Shown one piece after another: positions 16,139-24,300 of a stretch of DNA of 64,000 nucleotides. This DNA comes from Timonella corticicola. Lineage in GTDB: Bacteria > Actinomycetota > Actinomycetes > Actinomycetales > Cellulomonadaceae. Made by a program: the position numbers and the translations under genes. Each line of letters opens with the position of its first letter. The first letter of the stretch is position 1. Under the pieces are notes generated by a model. That model was not told the DNA's origin, made no database searches, and saw only the letters and a list, made by a program, of their open reading frames with translations. Where the stretch lies: positions 434,001 through 498,000 of the forward strand of contig NZ_JBHUOP010000002.1 of the NCBI RefSeq assembly GCF_042683685.1, in the 5' to 3' direction.

Positions 16139-17985
16139 TTGTTGTCTTCCTCGTCTACGATCTCTGCGTCGACAACGTCCTCATCATTCGCCTCAGCGTC
16201 CTGTGCAGGCTGTTCGCCTGCCGCCGCTGCCTGCTCCTGAGCGTAGAGTGCCTCGCCGATCTTCTGGGAGACGGTCGACAGGGTCTCGTTCTTGGCCTTG
16301 ATCTCCTCGATGTCGTCGCCCTCGAGAGCCTTCTTGGAGGCGTCGAGTGCTTCTTGGACCTCGTTCTTGACCTCAGCCGAGATCTTGTCCTCGTTGTCCT
16401 TGAGGAGCTTCTCGATCGAGTACGCGAACGACTCAGCCTGGTTGCGAGTGTCAGCGTCCTCACGGCGCTTCTTGTCCTCGGCAGCGTGCTCTTCAGCCTC
16501 GCGGACCATGCGGTCGATGTCTTCCTTTGGCAGGGAGGAACCACCGGTGATGGTCATCGACTGTTCCTTGCCGGTGCCCTTGTCCTTGGCGGACACGTGG
16601 ACGATACCGTTGGCATCGATGTCGAAGGTGACCTCAACCTGTGGCATGCCGCGTGGTGCTGGGGCGATACCGGTCAACTCGAAGGTACCCAGTGGCTTGT
16701 TGTCGCGAGCGAACTCACGCTCACCCTGGAACACCTGGATGAGAACGCTTGGCTGGTTGTCCTCAGCGGTCGAGAAGATCTCGGAACGCTTCGTTGGGAT
16801 AGCCGTGTTGCGCTCGATGAGCTTGGTCATCACACCACCCTTGGTTTCAATACCGAGGGACAGTGGGGTGACGTCGATCAGGAGAACGTCCTTACGCTCA
16901 CCCTTGAGGACGCCGGCCTGGAATGCTGCACCAACTGCAACGACCTCGTCAGGGTTTACGCCCTTGTTGGGCTCCTTGCCGCCGGTCAGTTCCTTAACCT
17001 TCTCGGTGACTGCTGGCATACGGGTCGAACCACCAACGAGAACGATGTGGTCGATGTCGTTTACCGAGATACCTGCGTCACGGATGACAGCGTGGAATGG
17101 AGCTTCCGTGCGCTTGAGGAGGTCAGCGGTCATCTGCTCGAACTGTGCGCGGGTGAGGCGGGTGTCCAAGTGGATTGGGCCGTTCTCGGTCATCGACAGG
17201 TACTGCATGTTGATGTTGGTCGAGGTAGCCGAGGACAGCTCCTTCTTGGCCTGCTCCGCAGCCTCACGCAGACGCTGGAGGGCGATCTTGTCCTTGGACA
17301 GGTCAACGCCGTCCGACTTCTTGACCTCACCGATCAGCCATTCGACGATTGCGTTGTCCCAGTCGTCACCACCGAGGCGGTTGTCACCGGAGGTTGCGCG
17401 AACCTGGATGGTGGAGAAGTCATCCTCGTCCTTGCCAACCTCAAGGAGCGAAACGTCGAACGTTCCACCACCGAGGTCGAACACGAGGATGAGTTCGTCT
17501 TCCTTGCCCTTTTCCAGACCGTACGCGAGTGCTGCTGCGGTTGGCTCGTTGACGATACGCAGAACGTTCAGGCCAGCGATCTGACCTGCGTCCTTGGTCG
17601 CCTGGCGCTCAGCGTCGTTGAAGTACGCAGGAACGGTGATCACTGCGTCGGTCACTGCCTCACCCAGGTACTCTTCAGCATCGCGCTTTAGCTTGCCCAA
17701 GATACGAGCGGAGATTTCCTGTGGGGTGTACTGCTTGTCGTCGATTTCCTGCGACCAGTCGGTTCCGATGTGACGCTTCACCGATGCAATGGTGCGGTCA
17801 ACGTTGGTCACTGCCTGACGCTTTGCGATTTCACCGACGAGGACCTCGCCGGTCTTGGAGAATGCGACCACCGATGGGGTCGTGCGCATACCTTCCGCGT
17901 TGGCGATAACCGTTGGCTCGCCACCTTCGAGTACTGCAACACAGGAGTTGGTGGTACCGAGGTCAATACCTACTGCACGTGACAT
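16135..17985 (-). CDS. dnaK: Molecular chaperone DnaK (Hsp70)
   Basis: This 616-residue Hsp70 has the N-terminal ATPase signature GIDLGTTNSCVAVLEGG, the phosphate-binding VFDLGGGTFDVS and VLVGGSTRMPAV. Then come the linker DVTPLSLGIETKGG, the beta substrate domain and a helical lid, ending in an acidic tail (VVDAEIVDEEDNK). It heads the operon dnaK-grpE-dnaJ-hspR and acts with GrpE and the J protein in protein folding. Two HAIR sites in the upstream 200 bp indicate repression by HspR. Confidence 0.98.
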   Translation of the reverse strand: MSRAVGIDLGTTNSCVAVLEGGEPTVIANAEGMRTTPSVVAFSKTGEVLVGEIAKRQAVTNVDRTIASVKRHIGTDWSQEIDDKQYTPQEISARILGKLKRDAEEYLGEAVTDAVITVPAYFNDAERQATKDAGQIAGLNVLRIVNEPTAAALAYGLEKGKEDELILVFDLGGGTFDVSLLEVGKDEDDFSTIQVRATSGDNRLGGDDWDNAIVEWLIGEVKKSDGVDLSKDKIALQRLREAAEQAKKELSSATSTNINMQYLSMTENGPIHLDTRLTRAQFEQMTADLLKRTEAPFHAVIRDAGISVNDIDHIVLVGGSTRMPAVTEKVKELTGGKEPNKGVNPDEVVAVGAAFQAGVLKGERKDVLLIDVTPLSLGIETKGGVMTKLIERNTAIPTKRSEIFSTAEDNQPSVLIQVFQGEREFARDNKPLGTFELTGIAPAPRGMPQVEVTFDIDANGIVHVSAKDKGTGKEQSMTITGGSSLPKEDIDRMVREAEEHAAEDKKRREDADTRNQAESFAYSIEKLLKDNEDKISAEVKNEVQEALDASKKALEGDDIEEIKAKNETLSTVSQKIGEALYAQEQAAAAGEQPAQDAEANDEDVVDAEIVDEEDNK

Positions 17986-18108
17986 AGTGTGCCTTCCTTT
18001 CCGTGAGCGACGGTTTGATTTGCTAGCCCTCGCGCCAACCTTCCGCGATCCTCTGCTTGTCGCGGGGATCGGTCGGCTGCGTAAGTTCTAGGCCGTCACT
18101 CATTAAAC

Positions 18109-18129
18109 ATTGAGTCTTCCACACTCAAG
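18109..18129. promoter_or_regulatory. HAIR motif 1 (HspR operator)
   Basis: ATTGAGT, seven bases, then ACTCAAG. This matches the HspR consensus CTTGAGT-N7-ACTCAAG in 13 of 14 positions and lies 124 bp upstream of the dnaK start. Confidence 0.88.
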
Positions 18130-18170
18130 TTTGCTCCTCCGGCTCACGCTTTGCAAGTCGATTTCTCAAA

Positions 18171-18191
18171 CTTGAGTCTATGTCGCTCAAC
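18171..18191. promoter_or_regulatory. HAIR motif 2 (HspR operator)
   Basis: CTTGAGT, seven bases, then GCTCAAC. The left arm matches the consensus exactly and the right arm at five of seven positions. Its centre is 62 bp from that of motif 1, about six helical turns, which suggests cooperative binding on one DNA face. Confidence 0.8.
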
Positions 18192-18330
18192 TTTGTAGGT
18201 GGTGGCTTTATTCCCGAGGCTGCCAGATTTCTTCTAGATGCTTGAAGAGCAGACCCTGGCCTGCTGCTTTGCTGCACACCTGCGGCGACTACACCGCCTT
18301 GACGGCGGTTGCCAGCCGGATCTTCCAGAT

Positions 18331-18378
18331 TGACGACGAGGCGGCAGATTCACGCTGGAACCTGCCGCCTCGTCGTCA
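18331..18378 (-). terminator. Strong hairpin downstream of the secreted repeat protein gene
   Basis: A perfect 17-bp stem (18331-18347 with 18362-18378) with a 14-base loop lies 50 bp past the stop codon of the minus-strand gene. No T run follows, as in many actinobacterial hairpin terminators. Confidence 0.65.
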
Positions 18379-18427
18379 GTCAGTTGGGTGAGAACAGTGG
18401 CTCGCCGGACAAAAACGAGCCTCACAC

Positions 18428-20281
18428 TTACCTAGCAACCGTCTTGGAAATCTTCTTCACCGTAATCTTGGCAACCGTCGTGTTCTTCGAACTCTTGACA
18501 GCCTTCGCAGTCTTACCAGTCGGTGTGAACTTCACCTTCACCGCTTGGCCCTTACCGGCCTTCAGCCCTTTGAGTGCCAGACTCACTTTGCCCTTGTGCG
18601 AAGCCTTCAGCGTTGCCTTGTAAGTCTTCTTGCCAACCTTGACAGTGACTTTGCCCGTTGGTTTGGGCACGCCCGGGGTTTTCACTGTGACAGTAAGCCT
18701 GCTAGACCCGTCCGCCTTGATGCTCTTCTTCGAGAGCTTCGCTTTCACACTCGCCGTGGACTTCCCAATCGTTACCGATTTAGACTCTACCGTTGAATAT
18801 CTATGGCCTGCTGCGATTGCATAGCCTTTGATCGTCAATCGCTTACCCACCATATCTGCGGTTAGTAACAAAGGCCCTCGAGGGTTAAGGGGATGTTCAT
18901 TGACAAACCATTGATAGGTCACGTCAGGCTTGACGTTCTCTTGCAATAGCCATTCAGCAGGTAAATGTTTTGCATATTCGCCAACAACAGGCTTCCCAGA
19001 AATCTTTGGCCTCTTTTTAATATTCATATCGGCGTAATCCACATAAACGTAGTCAAACCACACCCAGGTGCTCGCGTAATCGTCGTGATGGATTATTGCT
19101 CTCACAGAGATGTATTGGCCGCCAAATTCAGGAGATAGCTTTAAATTTGCGCTCTTCGCACCGTCTATACGAACTTCTCCGGATGACGATGCAGCTTCCG
19201 TATACCATTGATATTCAACAACTACACCGGGAATTCTAGGGGAGAATCCGTCCGCCTTGATTGTCGATCCAACTTGTGACTTCCCCGATATCTTTGGGGT
19301 TCCCGTGTAGCCAATCCCTAATTTCGGAACAATGAAGGACGGGCTTAATAGAATGATGTTTTGGCTTCCCTTTACAGATACTATAACTCTTAATTGAATT
19401 TCCTTTCCACGCCACTCATCTTGGATTGGAAGTTCCTCCAGATCATCATCTACCGAAATCCTCTTACCCTCAAACAGCCATTCGAACTTACAAGAATATT
19501 GCCAACACGCATCAATATCACCAAAAGCGGGGCGCACATACATGTATATGCGATCGAATGCTTCCCGCAGTACTGGATTCGTAGTTACTCCCAGATTTAT
19601 TCCAAGAACCATTCCAAGACTCTTACGGTAAGTTACGAGGTCGTAGTTGTCTGAGTAGACCTCGATATCCAAGAACTGCTCAACCCCGATTTCATCCTCT
19701 GAAGGGGTGTGCGTGAACCTCCCTGTCGCGTAGTGTCCAACCCACTCGTCATTGCTCTCAATAACTACCGAGTATTCCTGGTTCACTAATGCAGGCTTTC
19801 CACCCGTTACAGATGCCTTAATCTCATACGAACCTAATTCATCAACGCGGAGCTGTTGAGGAACGCGGATATCCAGTTTGATCGAGTCAGCAGGCAACCT
19901 CACCTCTTGAAACATCTCCCCGTAGACAAGCACATCCTCATACTGAGGATTGGTGAGCAGTCCATCAACAAAGACGATGCCACCGACCATGGTCTTGTCG
20001 AGGACCAGGGGTTCGAGACACGAGTGCAGTTCAATGAAATCCTCATCACGTGCAAGGAACCATGAACACTCAAGTTCATCATCAGGTTCAAACTCGACAT
20101 CAAGGTCAAAAGTCAATGTGCTACCTGTAAGCACATATTGAGGATCATTAGGCGCTTTACCGGCAACTACGATCTCACCGATCAGTTCTTCAGGATAAGA
20201 ACCTTCATCCGCTTGGGCAGGGGCGGTGAAGGACAGCAAGGAGAGCGCAGCGACAAGGAAGGCTGCAAGGAGTTTACGCAT
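18428..20281 (-). CDS. Secreted multi-domain Ig-like surface protein
   Basis: This 617-residue protein has a classical signal peptide (MRKLLAAFLVAALSLLSFTA, cut after AQA at about residue 24). Residues 30-330 form an unrecognised beta-rich region with scattered Cys. From about 325 to 510 two repeats begin PKISGK and contain a YQWY/YQWF core, as in the cell-surface repeats of actinobacterial proteins. The last 105 residues are a Lys-rich Ig-like domain (Big_3 type) with GKVTVKVGKKTYKATL. There is no LPXTG or membrane anchor, so it is released or held by charge. The central part is AT-richer than its neighbours. Its C-terminal domain resembles that of the CAP protein at 41.1 kb. Confidence 0.8.
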   Translation of the reverse strand: MRKLLAAFLVAALSLLSFTAPAQADEGSYPEELIGEIVVAGKAPNDPQYVLTGSTLTFDLDVEFEPDDELECSWFLARDEDFIELHSCLEPLVLDKTMVGGIVFVDGLLTNPQYEDVLVYGEMFQEVRLPADSIKLDIRVPQQLRVDELGSYEIKASVTGGKPALVNQEYSVVIESNDEWVGHYATGRFTHTPSEDEIGVEQFLDIEVYSDNYDLVTYRKSLGMVLGINLGVTTNPVLREAFDRIYMYVRPAFGDIDACWQYSCKFEWLFEGKRISVDDDLEELPIQDEWRGKEIQLRVIVSVKGSQNIILLSPSFIVPKLGIGYTGTPKISGKSQVGSTIKADGFSPRIPGVVVEYQWYTEAASSSGEVRIDGAKSANLKLSPEFGGQYISVRAIIHHDDYASTWVWFDYVYVDYADMNIKKRPKISGKPVVGEYAKHLPAEWLLQENVKPDVTYQWFVNEHPLNPRGPLLLTADMVGKRLTIKGYAIAAGHRYSTVESKSVTIGKSTASVKAKLSKKSIKADGSSRLTVTVKTPGVPKPTGKVTVKVGKKTYKATLKASHKGKVSLALKGLKAGKGQAVKVKFTPTGKTAKAVKSSKNTTVAKITVKKISKTVAR

Positions 20282-20445
20282 GGGGTCTCACTCAGGTGCC
20301 GTAGAGTATGCGTCACCACTGTGAGCGCAGTAAATAGTAACTCGAAGTTCCCTGTGAAACCTAGGATTTTAGGCCTTTGTCTGCGGTTTCAGCTCGTGGT
20401 GTTCAATCTCAGTGGAACTCACGGGCTCACCGAGATAAGGCTCCC

Positions 20446-20958
20446 TTAGTCTGCGTAAGGTTTCAGCGCGGCAAACGACTCAGACGTGTCAAAGACATCG
20501 GAGAGATCGTCAAGGAAACCAATCACTGCGGTAAGTTCCTCCGTGGAGTACTTGGCCACAACCTCGCGCATACGGGCATGCATCGCGGCCATGCGCTCAC
20601 GAACCTCCACATGGGCATGCTCGGTGGCCTCAATCAAGGTGGACCGGCCATCAGCGGCATTGGGTACGCGGCGTAAATGGCCGGAAGCGGTGAGCCGGTT
20701 GAGAAGTTTCGCGGTGGAGGCGGTCGTTATGTTGAGTTCACGCGCGATGTGCTGCGGGGTGCAGGGCTCTACCCTACGCCAACACGCGATGACAATCTGC
20801 AGAGCGCGCATGTCGTTCTTACCCATGGCCATGTCGCCAGCGGCTCGATCGCGCATCGCATTGTCTGAGCGCCGGAATCGACGAACAGCCTCAAGAACAC
20901 GGCGTTCAGCCGACTGTTGGTCATACCAATATGGCGGGGGTGTTACGTTCTCTCCCAC
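20446..20958 (-). CDS. MarR-family transcriptional regulator
   Basis: This 170-residue winged-helix dimer has the HTH around TPQHIARELNITTASTAKLL and NRLTASGHLRRV, and the wing PNAADGRSTLIEATEHAH. It is the last gene of the operon with the MMPL exporter, and its start overlaps the end of the pyrimidine-dimer glycosylase gene by 16 bp. The 23-bp palindrome at 23650-23672 before the exporter gene is its likely operator. A small hydrophobic ligand would be expected to release it. Position and symmetry support this; binding is not shown. Confidence 0.88.
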   Translation of the reverse strand: MGENVTPPPYWYDQQSAERRVLEAVRRFRRSDNAMRDRAAGDMAMGKNDMRALQIVIACWRRVEPCTPQHIARELNITTASTAKLLNRLTASGHLRRVPNAADGRSTLIEATEHAHVEVRERMAAMHARMREVVAKYSTEELTAVIGFLDDLSDVFDTSESFAALKPYAD

Positions 20959-21428
20959 GATTCAACGCCTCCTGGTACGACCACGAACAAGGGGTGCACC
21001 ACCGTTTCCAGTGGGAAGCCCGGGTCCAATCTTAGCGAGTCGTAGCGTTCCTTGACCTCATCCACCAGTTCCGGATTACGAACAGCCAGTTTGCGGAGCA
21101 GGTGCTGAAACTCAAATTCGATCTGTCCACGGGTTACCGAGATCTTTGGCTCTGATTCCAGGACCTTGCGGGCTTCGCTTTCCTCGGATGTCACCCGCGA
21201 CCTGTCGAACCTGTAGGATCGACTGTCCGCCTCGTCGGCAAGCACATGCAGGTAGGCGCTCACGAAACCAACGGGATCTGAGGCGCGCTTGAAGCGCACC
21301 AACTGCGGATGATTTGTGTACCCTTTTGTCTTTCCGGCCAGAACAGCCTGCGCCAATAGGGATTCCCTCCAAGCCGCGATGAGCCCCTGTCGATCCAGGA
21401 GGCATGGCTCCAAGGTCCACATTCTCAT
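20943..21428 (-). CDS. Pyrimidine-dimer DNA glycosylase (T4 endonuclease V-like)
   Basis: The 161-residue protein begins MRMWTLEPCLLDRQGLIAAW and continues RESLLAQAVLAGKTKGYTNH, then PQLVRFK. This is the Pyr_excise/DenV family pattern seen in small bacterial proteins. These enzymes cut the glycosylic bond of UV-made pyrimidine dimers and nick the abasic site. T4 enzyme uses the N-terminal Thr amine; here, as in bacterial relatives, residue 2 is Arg, so catalytic chemistry is uncertain. The start at 21428 is chosen because the gene then begins 7 bp after the exporter stop. Its place between an exporter and its regulator is unusual. Confidence 0.75.
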   Translation of the reverse strand: MRMWTLEPCLLDRQGLIAAWRESLLAQAVLAGKTKGYTNHPQLVRFKRASDPVGFVSAYLHVLADEADSRSYRFDRSRVTSEESEARKVLESEPKISVTRGQIEFEFQHLLRKLAVRNPELVDEVKERYDSLRLDPGFPLETVVHPLFVVVPGGVESWERT

Positions 21429-21435
21429 TGCCCAC

Positions 21436-23628
21436 TCACTCCTTGCCCTGAGCGAGTGCGGACGGCCACCAGATCTTACGTCCGATGTCGTACCCAAGGG
21501 CCGGGACCAGGATCGTGCGCACCACGAACGTATCGAGCAGGACTCCAAAGGCAACGATGAATGCGAGTTGGACCAGGAAGAGAATAGGAATCACGGCGAG
21601 CGCGGCAAAGGTGGCGGCAAGCACCAGCCCGGCGGACGTGATCACGCCACCGGTAATCGCAAGGCCACGACTGATTCCCTGATGGGTACCGTGATGCAAG
21701 GACTCCTCGCGCACTCGAGTCATGAGGAAGATGTTGTAGTCGATGCCCAAGGCGACGAGGAACACGAACGCAAACAAGGGGACCGCAGGATCTGCGCCGG
21801 GGAATCCCAGAATCTCGTTGAACACGAGGGCAGAGACGCCGAGCGCGCTGCCGAACGAGAGCACGGTGGTCGCGATCAGTAAGAGCGGCGCGACAATCGA
21901 GCGTAGAAGCAACCCAAGGATCACGATGATCACCGAGAGAATGATCGGGATGATCAAGGCCCGGTCCTTGAGAGAAGCATCGTTGGAGTCGATGTTGGTC
22001 GCGGTGGTGCCACCCACGAGCACATCCGACCCGAAGCTGTTGCGCAACTCCATTACGGTGGACTGTGCCGCCTCGGAATCGAACGCATCAGCCAGAGTCA
22101 CCTGGAACAGGACGTTTCCTTGAGCAACTGTGGGTTCGGCTTCCTCTTGGCCAAATGAGGTCAACCCATCAGCCGTGTATCCGACGCTCCCCGCAGCCGC
22201 ATCGCGGGCTGTGAGCGCAACGGAAGCAACTCCTTCATGCGTGAGGAGTTCCTGGCCGACCTCATCGAGCTTGCTCTCCGGTGCAATGACATAGGCAGGG
22301 CTACCGGAGCCTCCTGGGAAGTGCTTGGCCAGTTCAACCTGTCCATCACGTGCTTGGGAGGTACCGAGCACGAGTTCGCTCTGGGCCACGCCATCCGCCT
22401 TCAGCCCGATCAGGCCAAGGCAGGCGAGCGCAAGGATGACAGTTGTGCTGAGCCACATGGTGCGTGGCCTACGGGAGATGAGAGACGGCAGCTTGGCCCA
22501 CATTCCCTTGCTTGGCACCTCTTCATCTGCGCCAAGCTCAGAATTGAAGTGTGGCCTGCGCGGCCAATAGGCCGCACGTCCACAGAGAAGAAGCAATGCG
22601 GGAAGCAGAGTGAATGCCGCCAGCATCGCGAACACAATTCCGATAGCCGCAATCGGGCCCAAGTCACGGTTGGACTGGAGTTGGGACAGAAGCAAGCACA
22701 ACAACCCAGCGATCACAGTTCCGCCGGAGGCAAGGATCGGCTCGAACGAACCCTTGATCGCGGCTTTCGTGGCATCCCACTTACCTGGATGACGCCTGAG
22801 TTCCTCGCGGTAGCGTGAGACGTACAACAGGCCATAGTCCGTTGCGGCGCCAATGACCAGAATGAACAGGATGCCCTGGGTTTGCCCATTGAGCATGATC
22901 ACACCGTTTTGAGCAAGCGTGAAGACCGCTGCGAGGGCTCCACACAATGCGAAAAGACTTGTGAACAGCACGGCAAACGGCAGGATCGGCGAGCGGTACA
23001 CCACCAGCAAAATGACCAGGACGGCAGCGAGCGCAACACCTAACAGCAGTCCGTCGATCCCCGCGAACGCTGTTGAGAGGTCGGCGGTGAATCCGGCAGG
23101 CCCAGTGATGTAATACGCGAGGCCTGGCGGCAGGTGCTCAGCGGCGAATCCCTCCAGTTCTACCACCGACTCCTTGATGTCGGAGGTTGCGTCAAGAGAG
23201 ACAAAGACCTGAAGCGCCTGCGCATCTTCGGACGGTATCGCGGGACTGGATCCAACCACGCCGGAGATCTCACTGCTCAGCATCTGGGTGAGTCCCTGGA
23301 CCTGCCCCAACTCGTCTTCCGTGATCTCGCGATCGGATGACACGAGCAAGATCGCCGGAATCGCATCGTCTCCCAGGAAATCGCTGAGTTGCTTTTGCAC
23401 CTGGGTCGCTTCAGCGCTCGATGGTAGATAAGCGGTCGGGTCGTTGTCGGAGACCTCTTCGATCCTGCCGAACAATGGGCCGCCATAGGCTGCGAGCGCG
23501 AACCAGATCGCGATGAGCAATGCCGGTAAGCCGATTCGAAGCCAGGTTGGCACGCTTGCTCCGACTTCTGTGGCGGTTTCGCTTCGGTGCCGTGCTGCAT
23601 CCTGATCGCGTTTGTTTGCCTTAGTCAA
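21436..23628 (-). CDS. MMPL/RND-family transporter
   Basis: This 730-residue inner-membrane protein has the two-fold RND layout: TM1, a large outer loop (about residues 60-190), TM2-6, a cytoplasmic stretch, TM7, a second outer loop (about 400-550) and TM8-12. The MMPL features DYGLLYVSRYREELRR and DYNIFLMTRVREES carry the Asp-Tyr pair in TM4 and TM10 that transfers protons. MMPL proteins export lipids, drugs or toxic fatty acids. The TTG start at 23628 follows AGGGG. The palindrome just upstream and the MarR gene in the same operon suggest substrate-induced expression. Confidence 0.9.
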   Translation of the reverse strand: MTKANKRDQDAARHRSETATEVGASVPTWLRIGLPALLIAIWFALAAYGGPLFGRIEEVSDNDPTAYLPSSAEATQVQKQLSDFLGDDAIPAILLVSSDREITEDELGQVQGLTQMLSSEISGVVGSSPAIPSEDAQALQVFVSLDATSDIKESVVELEGFAAEHLPPGLAYYITGPAGFTADLSTAFAGIDGLLLGVALAAVLVILLVVYRSPILPFAVLFTSLFALCGALAAVFTLAQNGVIMLNGQTQGILFILVIGAATDYGLLYVSRYREELRRHPGKWDATKAAIKGSFEPILASGGTVIAGLLCLLLSQLQSNRDLGPIAAIGIVFAMLAAFTLLPALLLLCGRAAYWPRRPHFNSELGADEEVPSKGMWAKLPSLISRRPRTMWLSTTVILALACLGLIGLKADGVAQSELVLGTSQARDGQVELAKHFPGGSGSPAYVIAPESKLDEVGQELLTHEGVASVALTARDAAAGSVGYTADGLTSFGQEEAEPTVAQGNVLFQVTLADAFDSEAAQSTVMELRNSFGSDVLVGGTTATNIDSNDASLKDRALIIPIILSVIIVILGLLLRSIVAPLLLIATTVLSFGSALGVSALVFNEILGFPGADPAVPLFAFVFLVALGIDYNIFLMTRVREESLHHGTHQGISRGLAITGGVITSAGLVLAATFAALAVIPILFLVQLAFIVAFGVLLDTFVVRTILVPALGYDIGRKIWWPSALAQGKE

Positions 23629-23649
23629 TGCGCTACCCCTCAGTGCGTT

Positions 23650-23672
23650 TTTACCTAGCCAGGCTAGGTAAA
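23650..23672. promoter_or_regulatory. 23-bp palindromic MarR operator candidate
   Basis: The arms TTTACCTAGCC and GGCTAGGTAAA form a perfect 11-1-11 palindrome that ends 22 bp upstream of the exporter TTG start, overlapping the expected promoter. Size and symmetry fit a MarR dimer, and a MarR gene lies in the same operon. Confidence 0.75.
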
Positions 23673-23683
23673 TAGTAGATCAG

Positions 23684-23716
23684 CAAAAAAGGGCGGTCAA
23701 ATGATGACCGCCCTTT
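23684..23716 (-). terminator. Terminator of the ohr gene
   Basis: On the minus strand a perfect 12-bp stem (23688-23699 with 23705-23716) with a 5-base loop is followed by a run of T, 14 bp past the ohr stop. Confidence 0.92.
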
Positions 23717-23729
23717 CCCGTTACAGGCC

Positions 23730-24158
23730 TCACGCAGAGGTAATGGTCTCCAGCATGACGTCAACATTGCCTCGGGTGGCTCGCGAGTACGGGCACTTCT
23801 CGTGGGCTTTGTTGATGAGGTCCTGCGCGGTTCCCTCATCGACACCCTCAAGTTCCGCCTGGATCTTCGCGGTGAAGTTCAATCCAGAGTTGAACTCGCC
23901 GCCGATAGACAGCGTGACCGTCACTGCGGAATCTCCCAGTTCCACCTTGTCCTGGCGGGCTACAGCCTTGAGCGCTCCATGAAAGCAGGCTGCCCAAGCA
24001 GATGCGAACAATTGCTCCGGGTTGGTGCCGGGCCCGTCGTCTCCACCAAGACCCGATGGAACAGACAGCGCCAGATCGAGTTTGCTGTCATCCGTTGCGA
24101 CTCGCCCATCACGTCCACCCCACGAGGTGGCAGTGGTTGTGTATAGCGGCTGCGACAT
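23730..24158 (-). CDS. ohr: Organic hydroperoxide resistance protein (Ohr/OsmC family)
   Basis: This 142-residue thiol peroxidase reduces organic and lipid hydroperoxides. The two catalytic Cys are in AACFHGAL (about residue 59) and KCPYSRATRGNV (about residue 123), and the Ohr fold start LYTTTATSWGGRDGRV is present. The ATG at 24158 follows GGAGGAG, while the longer frame to 24278 has no such site. No OhrR gene is adjacent, though a MarR gene sits 3 kb away in another operon. Confidence 0.92.
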   Translation of the reverse strand: MSQPLYTTTATSWGGRDGRVATDDSKLDLALSVPSGLGGDDGPGTNPEQLFASAWAACFHGALKAVARQDKVELGDSAVTVTLSIGGEFNSGLNFTAKIQAELEGVDEGTAQDLINKAHEKCPYSRATRGNVDVMLETITSA

Positions 24159-24300
24159 GATGTCTCTCCTCCATGTGTGCGGTGCCGGATGAGATTCCGG
24201 CACGTCCCTTCCATCCTTGCACCAAACGAGCACAATGTCTTGAGCAAAGTCATCCCTACGGTGGACGTGAGAACCCAAGCCCTGGAATTATGATCATCGA

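Noticed and set aside
16292..17691. Two long plus-strand frames opposite dnaK
   Set aside because: They are antisense to a strongly conserved gene and arise from its codon bias; no start signal or family match.
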